A DNA stretch of 64,000 nucleotides from Parasedimentitalea maritima (GCF_005771405.1 NZ_VAUA01000008.1:186001-250000), one strand, 5' to 3'. Shown: positions 16,214-26,139, numbered from the stretch's first letter. The notes: a model not told the origin generated them from the letters alone. Program-made: numbers and translations.

Positions 16214-16639
16214 ATGAAGAAAATTATACTTGGTGCGGTGTTTGGGATTGGGCTTAGCGGTTCTGCACTGGCCGGAGTTCAAACCTATGATTGCGCATTG
16301 AACAGCTGGGAAGAACAAGGCTGGGTTCCCTCCCGAGTGATGTTCTCGGTAGATCCTGAGACCTTGCAGGCACGAGTGTACGACGGTTTTATCGATGAAG
16401 CCGAAGGGCGTCCAATTTCTGCCAAGTTTAAAACTATTCGTGGTGGCAAATATCGTATGAGATGGAAATTGGATTTGTTGGCTTCAAGTAATCGAAAAAT
16501 ACGTATCAACTATTCGGCAACCTATGATCCGTCCACGAGATCATTCAATATGCGCGGCAATTTTCCCATGGAGAACGTAACCAACAGTCCTAGCGGTGAT
16601 GGACATTGCCAAGCCGTAAAAGGCAAGTCTCTTTTTTAG
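16214..16639 (+). CDS. Secreted protein of unknown function, paralogue 3
   Basis: The 141-residue protein has a signal peptide (MKKIILGAVFGIGLSGSALA, cut after ALA) and a mature domain that aligns loosely with the two upstream genes: YDCALNSWEEQGWVPSRVMFSVD is the counterpart of YECTFAEG followed by TPTKIVFSVD. It ends with a C-terminal cysteine region. It starts 40 bp after paralogue 2 and is probably co-transcribed. Function is unknown. Confidence 0.75.
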   Translation: MKKIILGAVFGIGLSGSALAGVQTYDCALNSWEEQGWVPSRVMFSVDPETLQARVYDGFIDEAEGRPISAKFKTIRGGKYRMRWKLDLLASSNRKIRINYSATYDPSTRSFNMRGNFPMENVTNSPSGDGHCQAVKGKSLF

Positions 16640-16780
16640 GCGGCTGTTGAACTGTGCACATAGGTTGTGGAGCACTGCGGCAATATAGGGGGGCAAGGTG
16701 TGGTCTTCACCCTTGACCCGCCACTGTCCGCACCGCATGTATCAGCTAGGAAACGCAACTTAATTTGACAGGTGTCTCAG

Positions 16781-17383
16781 ATGGCTTTTGAACTTCCCGA
16801 TCTTCCCTATGCACACGACGCGCTGGCTGCCAAAGGTATGTCCGCAGAAACCATGGAGTACCACCATGACCTGCACCATAACGCCTATGTGACCAACGGC
16901 AACAAGCTGATCGAAGGCACCGATTGGGCCGGTAAATCGCTGGAAGAGATCATTGTTGGCACCTATGACGCATCTTCGGTTGCTCAGAACGGTATCTTCA
17001 ACAACATCAGCCAGTTGTGGAACCACAACGAATTCTGGAAAATGATGGGCCCCAACGGCGACGTCATGCCCGGTGATCTGGAAAAAGCTCTGGTTGAGAA
17101 CTTTGGCTCGGTTGACGAGTTCAAGTCGCAGTTTTCGGCTGCTGGCGCAGGTCAGTTCGGCTCTGGCTGGGCCTGGTTGGTCAAGAATGCGGACGGCTCA
17201 CTTTCTGTGACCAAGACTGAGAACGGTGTGAACCCGCTGTGCTTTGGTCAGACCGCACTGCTGGGCTGCGATGTATGGGAGCACTCGTACTACATCGACT
17301 TCCGCAACAAGCGTCCTGCCTACCTGTCGAACTTCCTCGACAACCTGGTTGACTGGGAAAACGTTGCTTCCCGTCTGGGCTAA
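16781..17383 (+). CDS. sodB: Superoxide dismutase, iron type
   Basis: The 200-residue enzyme converts superoxide to oxygen and hydrogen peroxide in the cytoplasm. Metal ligands are visible: H28 in MEYHHDLHHNAYV, the histidine in LWNHNEFW, and D and H in DVWEHSYY. The AGAGQFGSGWAWLV block and glutamine placement suit an iron form, although cambialistic use is possible. AGGTG lies before the start. A terminator follows. Confidence 0.95.
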   Translation: MAFELPDLPYAHDALAAKGMSAETMEYHHDLHHNAYVTNGNKLIEGTDWAGKSLEEIIVGTYDASSVAQNGIFNNISQLWNHNEFWKMMGPNGDVMPGDLEKALVENFGSVDEFKSQFSAAGAGQFGSGWAWLVKNADGSLSVTKTENGVNPLCFGQTALLGCDVWEHSYYIDFRNKRPAYLSNFLDNLVDWENVASRLG

Positions 17384-17406
17384 GCTCTGGATAGCAGTTT
17401 GATTTT

Positions 17407-17436
17407 AAACCCGTCGGCGATTGTCGGCGGGTTTTC
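17407..17436 (+). terminator. Terminator of sodB
   Basis: AAACCCGtCGgCGATTGTCGGCGGGTTTT gives a stem with one wobble pair and a following T-rich end, 24 bp after the stop. Confidence 0.75.
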
Positions 17437-18018
17437 TGTATCTGGGCCTTAGAAAGGATTGCAATCACCCCGACGTCTGGTGAGATCCCGATCTTTGAAA
17501 ATCACGAGTAAACCCGGCAATTGTTGGGCGCGGCGGCAGTAATTTCTGCACTTTGTGCAGGGAACGCCGTGCTCTGCATCAAGTATCAGGTCCTACTCGG
17601 CATAACTGCCACTCCCATCCATGCGCGCCATCTGCGTTGAGAGGTTGAGGATGCAGCCCATTGGAAGAGCCGATTAAACAGAGACCGAGTACACAAAGGC
17701 GGTTTATCATAAGGTACTCTAAAATGAGGTCTGGTCGGCCATCAATCTTGCGGGCCAGTCGACTTGCCATTGAAGATGTGGTGAGGGACGTTGTTGTAGT
17801 TCACATAGTGGTCGACCGCTTCATACAGTGATGATTTAAAAATCGGCCCTTACGAATTTTTGCAACATTCAACGTAGAGAAAAAGTCTATGACAGGGCGA
17901 GCTCATTAGAACTGGGAGCTGACTTTTATCAAACAAATCGAGACGCTGGCAAAGCGACGTCAATGGTTCAACGGTCATCAGTTTCAATGGCATTGCAGAT
18001 CAGCTGTCATCGACCCCA
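17437..18018. other. Gene-poor gap with transposon debris
   Basis: About 580 bp without an intact gene. It holds the 36-codon transposase remnant at 17742-17849 (minus strand). The rest shows no frame with a ribosome site and no clear repeats. The absence of coding and the remnant mark an old insertion scar. Confidence 0.5.
17742..17849 (-). pseudogene. Transposase C-terminal remnant (integrase core type)
   Basis: The frame reads SLYEAVDHYVNYNNVPHH then IFNGKSTGPQD and stops. YNN-RPH-x-x-L-x-GKSP is the end of the integrase-core (rve) domain in IS3/IS481-like transposases, and here it survives with changes. Everything upstream of it is missing, so it is a fragment of an insertion sequence. 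Confidence 0.5.
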
Positions 18019-18774
18019 TCACGTTTTGGGCGAACTAAATGCTTCAGAAATATAGCGCCTGACAAATGTGTCAAAGACACCTTCCAGTCTTAAAGCATCC
18101 GTCGCTTGCCGAAGTTTTGTAATTGTCTCTTCGGATAGCTGATTTTTAGCGCATTGCAGCCAAACCTCTTGGCGCTCATAGGTAAAAATGTCTCCAATCT
18201 CATTTCGGCTCATGCCTTCCAGGGAAAGCTGGTACAGAATATTGAGCGATGTGCCGGCAATAGCATCCACGCGACCTGCCTTCAGCAGGTGTACACTTTG
18301 CTCGGCGTTATTTGTAAGAACGCGATCGATATTTGGATCGGTTGCAATCGTAGAGCCTTCAAAGCTGCCTCTTGGTATCGCCAGACGTTGGTTGCTCAGG
18401 TCGGCCTCTTGGGTAATTTTCAGACCGGGGCGGCTGATAATAATTGTGTCAAACCGGTCCAGAATTTTTGCGACCGGAATATAGGCCTCCTTGCTAATAG
18501 ATGTCAGAAGAAAGACACCGCAGTCGGAAACATCATGCTCCAAGTTCTTTATGACTCGGGAGATCGGAAGGAGGGTATCGGAATGGTTAAGCTCTGCTCG
18601 GTCGGCGATGGCCGTGTTTATGTCAACAAACAGGCCCAGACGTCCCTGAGGATCATCGTGAAGCGCATAAGGCGCGTAATCAATTGTGGCATACCTGACA
18701 AGTTCGGCAAACGCAGGGCTGGTGGAAAGCAGCATTGCCGACAGTAGCGCGGTTAGAGAGAAATTTGGGCGCAT
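18019..18774 (-). CDS. Periplasmic solute-binding protein, family 3-like
   Basis: The 251-residue protein has a signal peptide (cut after AFA, residue 23) and a bilobed binding fold: YATIDYAPYALHDDPQGRLGLFVDINTAIADRA at the start, and a second lobe with LSNQRLAIPRGSFEGS and VHLLKAGRVDAIAG. Relatives bind amino acids or act as orphan sensors. There are no transporter genes next to it, so it may be a stand-alone binding protein. It is preceded by about 200 bp that may hold its promoter. Confidence 0.75.
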   Translation of the reverse strand: MRPNFSLTALLSAMLLSTSPAFAELVRYATIDYAPYALHDDPQGRLGLFVDINTAIADRAELNHSDTLLPISRVIKNLEHDVSDCGVFLLTSISKEAYIPVAKILDRFDTIIISRPGLKITQEADLSNQRLAIPRGSFEGSTIATDPNIDRVLTNNAEQSVHLLKAGRVDAIAGTSLNILYQLSLEGMSRNEIGDIFTYERQEVWLQCAKNQLSEETITKLRQATDALRLEGVFDTFVRRYISEAFSSPKT

Positions 18775-18981
18775 TCTCTTTCTCCATCTATAGGGGCCGT
18801 GATCGGGCGACCTACCAACGAGTACCGATTTTCAAAGTACGAGCATTCTTGCCCTCGATCAAGCGATCTGACGGGGTTAGGGGGACAAAACAGCGCCGAA
18901 AGTCTTCCCATTTGGTGTCAGGGCTTCTTTGTTGGTCCTAGACGCCATAAAGTGAAAACGGAGGCTGTAGGTATTGAGACG

Positions 18982-19524
18982 CTATGAGCGCAGTACCTCC
19001 AAGACCTGTGCCGGAGTTTCTACCCATGTCAGAAACTGGTTCAGGCTGGTGTCTGCAAACTCTTGTTCAACCACGTGCTCTAACAAAGCGCGCAGTTTTT
19101 CCCAATAGCCATCAGTGTTTAGGATCACGATTGGTTTGTTGTGCAGCCCCAGCTGGCGCCAGGTTAAAACTTCGAACAACTCGTCTAAAGAACCTGGACC
19201 TCCAGGAAGAACCACGACTGCGTCCGCATTATACAACATCACCTTTTTGCGCTCATGCATGGTCTCAGTGACTACATATGTTGTCAGATCGGACTTTCCG
19301 ACCTCACGCCGTTCGAGATGTTCGGGGATAACGCCAAAGGTCGTCCCCCCTGCGGCTTGGGCTGCACGCGCGACTGTGCCCATCAGCCCAACATCACCCG
19401 CGCCGTAAACAAGACGTAGATTGTGCTCTGCAAGCCCTATTCCCAAGGCTTTTGCAGCTTCGGTATAGGCGGGCATTGCTCCGAAACGGGATCCGCAATA
19501 CACACAGACGGATTTTACAGGCAT
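18982..19524 (-). CDS. LOG family nucleotide 5'-monophosphate phosphoribohydrolase
   Basis: The 180-residue Rossmann-like protein has VCVYCGSRFG at the N-terminus, VYGAGDVGLMG, and PGGPGSLDELFEVLTW, a variant of the PGGxGTxxE catalytic motif with serine for threonine. Enzymes of this family release free bases such as cytokinins or adenine from nucleotide monophosphates. A GTG start 15 bp upstream (19539) is possible but the ATG fits the family. It is divergent from the LysM gene with about 120 bp between. Confidence 0.85.
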   Translation of the reverse strand: MPVKSVCVYCGSRFGAMPAYTEAAKALGIGLAEHNLRLVYGAGDVGLMGTVARAAQAAGGTTFGVIPEHLERREVGKSDLTTYVVTETMHERKKVMLYNADAVVVLPGGPGSLDELFEVLTWRQLGLHNKPIVILNTDGYWEKLRALLEHVVEQEFADTSLNQFLTWVETPAQVLEVLRS

Positions 19525-19644
19525 GGGCCGACCTTTCACTGTTGAATCTTCAGGGACGAAGACGTGCTTTGACCCCTGATAACGAGATTGATAGATTGGC
19601 TCAACTCAGCGGGTGGGGATGTCCCGCAGATGGGAAGGAAGACT

Positions 19645-21564
19645 ATGGCGGCAACAGCCGGAAGCGGAGGGCTGGGCGCCCTGGCAATTGGCGGCATCGC
19701 AACTGTTGCGGTGGTGATTGGCGGAGTGGTGCTCATGCAAATGGGGGTGTTCAAAAATGACCCTGCTGCAGTAGACCAAGTCGAAACTGTGGAAGAAGCC
19801 GTCGTTACGGTTCCGGACACGGATGTCAGCTCGAGCCCTATTGTTGCGACTGAGCCCGCCAATTCAAATGCGCAAGCGGGTGTTGAAACACAGGTCGAGG
19901 CCGAGCCAAGTGTTGCTGAAACAACAAGTCAGCCTGTCGAAACTGTGGAAGACCAAACACCCGAGGTATCGGATGATGCCGTTGCTGGAATGAGCGACGA
20001 TGTAGAGCCTGACCTTGCCGAGACTGTTTCACCACAACCTGGTACACCCTCAGCCGAAGTGGCAGATGAGAGCAGCGTGTCCGATACTCCTGCTGAGGTT
20101 GGTGAGGTCAGCACTGCAGATGCCACTGAGGGCGTTTCTCAGCAACCTGTTGAATCTGAGACTGAACCCAAAACTGAGACTGCTATTCCTCCTGCAGATG
20201 AGACAGAGGTCTCTGATACTGCGGAGGCCACCAACCCGCAGGAAACTCCTGTTGAGCAAACAGAACAGGCCGAGGCTGTGTCCCAGCAAGAACCAGAGAC
20301 AGCAATTCCCGAAGCTGTAGAGGAGCCAGCTTTTGTTCTAATTGCGCCTGAACTGGATCTGGTTCGCTTTGACGCAGACGGTGCAGGCGTCATCGCCGGC
20401 CGGGCGCAGGCAGGTGTGCAGGTTTCTGTTTTGTTGGATGATAATGTCTTGGATCAGTTTCAGGTTCAAAAAGGGGGGGAGTTCGTCTCGTTTACCTCTA
20501 TTGAACCAAGTGCACAGGCCCGTGTCGTTTCACTGCAAGCGGCTTTTGATGGTCAGGTTATCACGTCGGATGCCAGCTTTATTCTGGCGCCCAGCGTGGC
20601 AGTTGCTGCGGTAGAGCCGCAGGCCGAACAGCCGCCGCAACCTGTCCTGGTGCCTTCGGAATTGGCAGCAGCTGAGTTGCAACCGAAACAAGCTGGTACT
20701 GAAATTGCGAGCGTAGTTGATGAGCAGAGTGATGTGACGGTCGCAGAAGAAACGTCAGATGTTTCAGATAGCACCGACGACGATGTTTCAAGCACCGAAA
20801 TTGCGTCGACAGATACACAGGAACACGCCGTTTCTGAGGACACACAAGTTGCAAGCAATTCAACTGAAGAGTCATCTTCAGCTGAGAGCACACCAAAGCC
20901 TGATGATGGGGCAAGCCATGTGCAAGTTGCAGAGGCTCGTGAGGCGACTCCACAGGCTGTCGCAAAACCGACGACCGAAATCGCACCGCAGCCACAGCCT
21001 TCTCCAATTGCCATTGCGGTGCTTAAAACCGATTCCAGCGGTGTAGAACTGATACAACCCGCTATTCCTGCCGAACCAGAGCTGCTGGGTAAAGTTGCAC
21101 TGGATACGATCAGTTACAGCGATGAAGGTGCTGTTCAGTTGGCTGGACGGGCAGGCCCAGAGTCATTGGTTCGGGTATACTTGGACAACAGCCCGGTAGC
21201 GGATATTCGGGCGGCTGTGGATGGCCACTGGAAAGTTCAGTTGGGCGATGTCGCACCGGGGATTTACACTCTGCGCTTGGATGAACTGGATCCTGCAGGC
21301 AAGGTGTTGAGCCGTCTGGAAACGCCGTTCAAACGGGAATCGCCCGAAGCTCTAAGGCCGCCAGCAGTGCCAGAGGGTAACCCGGTGCAAGCCGCGCCAT
21401 TGGTGCGTGCAGTGACAGTACAGGAAGGTGATACGCTTTGGGCGATCTCGCGCGAACGATATGGTGATGGGCTGCTGTATGTTCGGGTGTTTGAGGCCAA
21501 CAAGAAAGCAATCCGCAATCCCGACCTCATTTATCCGGGGCAGATTTTCTCCATCCCGGAATAA
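19645..21564 (+). CDS. LysM peptidoglycan-binding protein with acidic linker
   Basis: The protein of about 639 residues has one membrane segment near the N-terminus (GALAIGGIATVAVVIGGVVLM), a long Glu/Ser/Thr/Val-rich disordered stretch, two Ig-like beta domains (around residues 235-310 and 480-570; the second has AGRAGPESLVRVYLDN), and a C-terminal LysM domain (VTVQEGDTLWAISRERYGDG). It probably spans the periplasm from inner membrane to peptidoglycan. GGAAGG precedes ATG 19645. A terminator follows. Neighbours on the right (ATM1 transporter) and left (LOG) keep this order in related Rhodobacteraceae, as far as I recall. Confidence 0.88.
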   Translation: MAATAGSGGLGALAIGGIATVAVVIGGVVLMQMGVFKNDPAAVDQVETVEEAVVTVPDTDVSSSPIVATEPANSNAQAGVETQVEAEPSVAETTSQPVETVEDQTPEVSDDAVAGMSDDVEPDLAETVSPQPGTPSAEVADESSVSDTPAEVGEVSTADATEGVSQQPVESETEPKTETAIPPADETEVSDTAEATNPQETPVEQTEQAEAVSQQEPETAIPEAVEEPAFVLIAPELDLVRFDADGAGVIAGRAQAGVQVSVLLDDNVLDQFQVQKGGEFVSFTSIEPSAQARVVSLQAAFDGQVITSDASFILAPSVAVAAVEPQAEQPPQPVLVPSELAAAELQPKQAGTEIASVVDEQSDVTVAEETSDVSDSTDDDVSSTEIASTDTQEHAVSEDTQVASNSTEESSSAESTPKPDDGASHVQVAEAREATPQAVAKPTTEIAPQPQPSPIAIAVLKTDSSGVELIQPAIPAEPELLGKVALDTISYSDEGAVQLAGRAGPESLVRVYLDNSPVADIRAAVDGHWKVQLGDVAPGIYTLRLDELDPAGKVLSRLETPFKRESPEALRPPAVPEGNPVQAAPLVRAVTVQEGDTLWAISRERYGDGLLYVRVFEANKKAIRNPDLIYPGQIFSIPE

Positions 21565-21582
21565 GTCCTGAATAAGATTGTG

Positions 21583-21608
21583 AAACGCGCCCTTCCGGGC
21601 GCGTTTTT
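21583..21608 (+). terminator. Rho-independent terminator after the LysM gene
   Basis: AAACGCGCCC, loop TTCC, GGGCGCGTTT and further T's: a 10-bp stem with a T-tract. Confidence 0.9.
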
Positions 21609-21672
21609 CATATTGCCCATCTGGTCAATCCTTCGGCTAACACCTATCTCTGAGGGCTAGCAAGGAAACGCC

Positions 21673-23481
21673 ATGACCCAGCCAGACGATATAACCGCCC
21701 GCGACGAACGACGTTCTAGTCTGCGTACCTTACGCCGTGTGTGGCCTTATCTATGGCCTGATGGGCAAGCTTGGGTGAAGTACAGGGTAGTGCTGGCACT
21801 CGCTGTGCTGGTATTTGCCAAGGTGATCGCGGTCTATACCCCTGTTCTGTATAAAGGCGCAGTTGACAGTTTGGCCGCTGAAGGTGTGCCCGACCTTGCG
21901 CTTGGTGCAATTGGGTTGACCGTAGCCTATGGCATGGCGCGGATCCTGACGATTGGCTTTCAGCAGCTACGAGATGCCATATTTGCGCCGGTAGGCCAGC
22001 GTGCCCTGCGCCGGTTGGCTTTGGAGACCTTCACCCACATTCACCGCCTGTCGATGCGTTATCATATCACCCGCAAGACGGGTGGCTTGAGCCGAATTAT
22101 CGAACGAGGTGTCAAAGGCGTCGAGTTCTTGCTTCGGTTTATGCTCTTTTCGGTTGGGCCACTGATCCTGGAACTGACCATGGTGGCCGTTATTCTGGCA
22201 GTGCTATTTGATGTGCGTTACCTGCTGATCGTTGCGGGGACGATTGGGCTGTATTTTTGGTTTACATTTGCGGTCACCGAGTGGCGAGTGAAGCTGCGCC
22301 GCGAAATGAACAAGCAAGACACAGATGCCAACCAAAAGGCAATCGACAGCCTTCTGAACTATGAAACGGTCAAGTATTTTGGCGCAGAAGCTCGCGAGGC
22401 AAAACGCTATGATGGCGCTATGCGGGCCTATGCTGCCGCAGCCCTAAAAACGGCCTACTCGCTGGCGTTTCTGAATTTTGGTCAGAGTGTTCTGATTACC
22501 GCAGGTCTGGTTGGCGTGATGGTGCTGGCGGCTATAGGCGTTCAGGCTGGGACCTTGACGGTTGGTGATTTTGTTATGGTCAACGCCTATATGATCCAAA
22601 TTACTGTGCCGCTGAATTTCCTTGGTACAGTTTATCGCGAAATTCGTCAGAGCCTGGTGGATATGGGCGAAATGTTTGACCTGCTGGAACAACCCGCAGA
22701 TGTTTCAGATCGTAAGGGGGCGACAAAGCTGGCGGTCAATGGCGGGCGCATCACATTGAAAGACGTGCGGTTTGGCTATGACCCAGAGCGAGAAATCCTC
22801 AAGGGCGTGTCGTTGCAAGTTGAGGCCGGGCAAACAGTTGCCATTGTTGGATCTACAGGATCGGGGAAATCAACCATCGGTCGGTTACTGTTCCGGTTTT
22901 ATGACGTTACCGGTGGTTCGTTATTGATTGATGGTCAGGATGTGCGTGACGTCAGTCAGTCCAGCCTGCATGACGTCATTGGCGTGGTGCCGCAGGATAC
23001 AGTGCTGTTCAACGATACCATTGGTTACAACATTGGCTATGGCCGTGAAAACGCCAGTCAAGAGCAGATTGAACAGGCTGCTCGCGACGCCCAGATTCAC
23101 GATTTCATTCTCTCGCTGCCAGATGGCTATGACACCACTGTGGGCGAACGCGGTTTGAAGCTCTCGGGGGGGGAAAAGCAGCGGGTAGGTATTGCGCGCA
23201 CGTTGCTCAAGAACCCTCCGATCCTGCTGTTGGATGAGGCCACATCTGCATTGGACAGTGACACCGAACAAGAGATCAAAGAGGCACTGGTGCGAGCCGG
23301 ACAAGGGCGCACAGTGATTACCATTGCGCACCGTCTGTCTACGATCGCTGAGGCGGATCAGATTGTGGTGCTGGAACAAGGTGAGATTTGTGAACTGGGT
23401 ACCCACGACGACCTGATTGCGCGTGAAGGGCGCTATGCTCATCTTTGGAACCGACAGCAGGCCGATGGTGAGGCCGCATAA
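21673..23481 (+). CDS. ATM1-type ABC exporter (half transporter)
   Basis: The 602-residue protein fuses six membrane helices (about residues 40-320) to an ATPase. LLNYETVKYFGAEAREAKRYD is the hallmark of the Atm1/ABCB7 group. The ATPase has Walker A GSTGSGKST, Q-loop VVPQDTVLFNDT, signature LSGGEKQRVGIART, Walker B ILLLDEATSAL and the H-loop histidine in TIAHRLST. Atm1 homologues export glutathione-linked species, connected to iron-sulfur metabolism or heavy-metal detoxification. It would act as a homodimer in the inner membrane. Confidence 0.93.
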   Translation: MTQPDDITARDERRSSLRTLRRVWPYLWPDGQAWVKYRVVLALAVLVFAKVIAVYTPVLYKGAVDSLAAEGVPDLALGAIGLTVAYGMARILTIGFQQLRDAIFAPVGQRALRRLALETFTHIHRLSMRYHITRKTGGLSRIIERGVKGVEFLLRFMLFSVGPLILELTMVAVILAVLFDVRYLLIVAGTIGLYFWFTFAVTEWRVKLRREMNKQDTDANQKAIDSLLNYETVKYFGAEAREAKRYDGAMRAYAAAALKTAYSLAFLNFGQSVLITAGLVGVMVLAAIGVQAGTLTVGDFVMVNAYMIQITVPLNFLGTVYREIRQSLVDMGEMFDLLEQPADVSDRKGATKLAVNGGRITLKDVRFGYDPEREILKGVSLQVEAGQTVAIVGSTGSGKSTIGRLLFRFYDVTGGSLLIDGQDVRDVSQSSLHDVIGVVPQDTVLFNDTIGYNIGYGRENASQEQIEQAARDAQIHDFILSLPDGYDTTVGERGLKLSGGEKQRVGIARTLLKNPPILLLDEATSALDSDTEQEIKEALVRAGQGRTVITIAHRLSTIAEADQIVVLEQGEICELGTHDDLIAREGRYAHLWNRQQADGEAA

Positions 23482-23674
23482 GCTAAGACGGTGCAAGCGG
23501 AGCTGAAAAACTCGACCTGGCGTTCGTTAACTGCATCCAATGCAGTTTGGAGAGAGAGGTTTGATGCTGCATGCAAGGGGTGGGGCGTTATAAAGCGGGC
23601 GCTCCCAAGTTTTTCTTGAATGTTATTTCTCAGGAGGTCGTCTACGGACCCAATTTTAAAAGGTGAAGTTAGGT

Positions 23675-24283
23675 ATGCAGACAGCCATATTTTTTGATTG
23701 CGATTTTTTGGTCACAGAAGATGCCCGCAGACGGTTTTGGTGTGGTCCATATGATCCAGACCCCGTCATCGTTCAAATCGGAGCCGTAAAAATTGCCCTG
23801 ACTGACAAGTTTCAGATTGTTGATACGCTGAATATATTCATTCAGCCTTTTGATCGAAACGGTGTGCCGTATGAATTGGACCCATTTTTCACCAAGCTAA
23901 CGGGCATCTCCCAGGACGTGGTTGATTCTGAAGGCGTTGCGCTAAGCGAGGCGAATAAGCAGATATTTGATTTTGCAGGCGAGTCTAAGCTTTGGTCCTA
24001 GGGTAAGGATGAGCTGAACATGATAGCAACCAGTTGCTACATCGCTGGGATTGAGCCTTCATTGCCTGCAACCCGATTTGACAATGCCTGCCGGTTGCTG
24101 CTGGCGGCAGGGATGCCCTATGAAGATATTAAGCGAACACCCAGCAGCGGTTTGGTGAGCTATTTTGGAATTGAGCATCCCCCATTGAGAGGACATGACG
24201 CCTTAGATGATACTCTTTCACTTGCCTATGTTGTCCAACATCTGATGTCAGAAAAGAGGTTGTCTGTTTCTGCTTTTGAGTAA
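23675..24283 (+). pseudogene. DEDD-type exonuclease gene split by an amber codon
   Basis: The frame from ATG 23675 encodes an N-terminal exonuclease segment (FFDCDFLVTEDARRRFW, VQIGAVKI, FFTKLTGIS) and stops at TAG 23999-24001 after KLWS. The same frame continues without a shift as GKDELNMIATSCYI and ends with HPPLRGHDALDDTLSLAYVV, the last two catalytic blocks of a DnaQ-like fold. A TGG to TAG change would explain it (WSWGKDE in an intact gene). The right half could restart at ATG 24020 but would lack the N-terminal catalytic acids. Alternative: sequencing error. Confidence 0.75.
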
Positions 24284-24570
24284 GGATCGTTTGGTTCGGT
24301 TTTGACGTTTTGCCAGATTAGTTTGTTGCAGAAGTAGATCAATTTATCAGCTGGTAAACACAGCCAACGAGGAAAATGAGTGGTAACTCATTCAGGTATA
24401 GGATGTTGGATTGAGGCAGGCGTGACTGGTTTGATCAATGGAACCACCTGCAGCCGGGGAAGACATTAAGTCTTTGAAACCGTAGCTCACCCTATGAGGG
24501 AAAGCGTCGTTGATGTCACATGGTCGTGGCGATAGGTTGACGTCGAAAACAGGCAATTCGGGTAACATTC

Positions 24571-26139
24571 ATGCTTCGTTTCTTTCGTCTCTTGCTGTTC
24601 TTCATTCTTGGCTTTTTTGTTGTCAGTCTGGGTTTCCAATGGACCTTTAAGGTGCCAACGTCGCCAGACCGAACCCACAGTACTGCACAGGCACCGTCAA
24701 TGGAGACGCTTTTGGGGGGCGAGGTGCTGCCCTTGGCCTTGCAACACGCTGGCAGGTCTGGCGTTGCTCCCCTGCGTCAAGGTCAAGACGCATTCGCCGC
24801 ACGGATGTTGTTGGCCGAAGCGGCGCAACACAGTATCGATGTGCGATATTATATCTGGAACAACGACGCCACTGGATTGATGTTGCTGGATGCCATGCGG
24901 CGTGCAGCAGATCGTGGCGTGCGGGTGCGGCTGCTTCTGGATGACAATGGAACACCCAACTTAGACGGTGAACTGGTGGAATTGGATCTGCATCCAAATA
25001 TCGAAGTTCGTCTGTTCAATCCGTTTGTCCTGCGTAACCCACGCATGCTGACTTACCTGTTTGATTTTGCGCGCATCAACCGCCGGATGCACAATAAATC
25101 CTTCACCGTGGACGGAGTGGCTACTGTTGTTGGTGGCCGCAATGTTGGCGATATCTACTTTGCCCATAATGCCGGGGTGAATTACTTCGATCTTGATGTG
25201 GTTGCGCTGGGTCCGGCAGCGGTTGAGACATCGCAGGATTTTGACCTCTACTGGGCAAGCCCGTCAGCCGTGCCGGTGGGTCTGATCTTGCCGGCTGCAG
25301 GGGATACAGAGGGCAGCCTGCTTGAGGCCTCGGTTACTGCGATAGAAGATACCTTAGGCGCCCGCCAATTTGCCACATCGGTACTGTCCTCTGATCTGAT
25401 GGAGCATCTTCGGGATGGCGCTTTGGGATTTGAATGGGCCGATCTGAATATGGTTAGTGACGATCCAGCCAAAGGACAGAGCCGCGTCGCCCCCGAACAG
25501 TTGATGATCAACCGCCTAGGTCAGATCTTGGGCACACCGCAGCAAAGTGTTGATCTGGTGTCCGCTTATTTTGTACCGGGTAAGCGGTTAACTGCGATGA
25601 TGTCTGGCTGGGCGGAGCAGGGGGTAAAGGTTCGGGTCCTGACTAATGCACAAGAGGCCACAGACGTACTGCCAGTGCATGGTGGATACCTGAAATACAG
25701 AGACGACCTGTTGGACGCTGGTGTTCAGGTGTTCGAACTCAAGGCAACCCAAGAAGACGATGAGAACGTAGATCTGCGGGATCAGTTCGGGTTGATTGGT
25801 TCGACGCAGGTCAGCCTGCATGCCAAGGCTTTTGTCATCGACCAAGAAGACCTGTTTGTCGGCTCCTTCAATTTTGATCCGCGTTCGGCTCATCTGAATA
25901 CCGAAATGGGTTTTTTGATACGGGAATCTGACTTAGCCCGAACGATATTTCCCGGGTATTCTGGAGAAATGAAAGTCCGCGCTTACCAGGTTCGCCGTCG
26001 GGCGGATGGCGGTACCGAGTGGCTGGAGACATTGGCCTCCGGAGACCAGCGTCAGTTCCAGATTGAACCGGGGTCGACCGTGTTCTCCAGATTTCTAGTA
26101 CGACTGATTGGTTGGCTACCCGTGACTTGGTTGCTGTGA
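24571..26139 (+). CDS. Phospholipase D-like protein, cardiolipin synthase type
   Basis: The 522-residue protein has an N-terminal membrane anchor (residues 4-24) and two HKD motifs: MHNKSFTVDGVATVVGGRN near residue 175 and LHAKAFVIDQEDLFVGSFN near residue 415. This arrangement resembles E. coli ClsC (YmdC), which joins phospholipids to make cardiolipin; the substrate here is inferred. It is preceded by a 290 bp gap without features and followed by a bidirectional hairpin terminator. Confidence 0.85.
   Translation: MLRFFRLLLFFILGFFVVSLGFQWTFKVPTSPDRTHSTAQAPSMETLLGGEVLPLALQHAGRSGVAPLRQGQDAFAARMLLAEAAQHSIDVRYYIWNNDATGLMLLDAMRRAADRGVRVRLLLDDNGTPNLDGELVELDLHPNIEVRLFNPFVLRNPRMLTYLFDFARINRRMHNKSFTVDGVATVVGGRNVGDIYFAHNAGVNYFDLDVVALGPAAVETSQDFDLYWASPSAVPVGLILPAAGDTEGSLLEASVTAIEDTLGARQFATSVLSSDLMEHLRDGALGFEWADLNMVSDDPAKGQSRVAPEQLMINRLGQILGTPQQSVDLVSAYFVPGKRLTAMMSGWAEQGVKVRVLTNAQEATDVLPVHGGYLKYRDDLLDAGVQVFELKATQEDDENVDLRDQFGLIGSTQVSLHAKAFVIDQEDLFVGSFNFDPRSAHLNTEMGFLIRESDLARTIFPGYSGEMKVRAYQVRRRADGGTEWLETLASGDQRQFQIEPGSTVFSRFLVRLIGWLPVTWLL

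Noticed and set aside
23999-24001. TAG as a recoded codon
   Set aside because: No sign of pyrrolysine or other recoding genes or structure nearby; a nonsense mutation is simpler.
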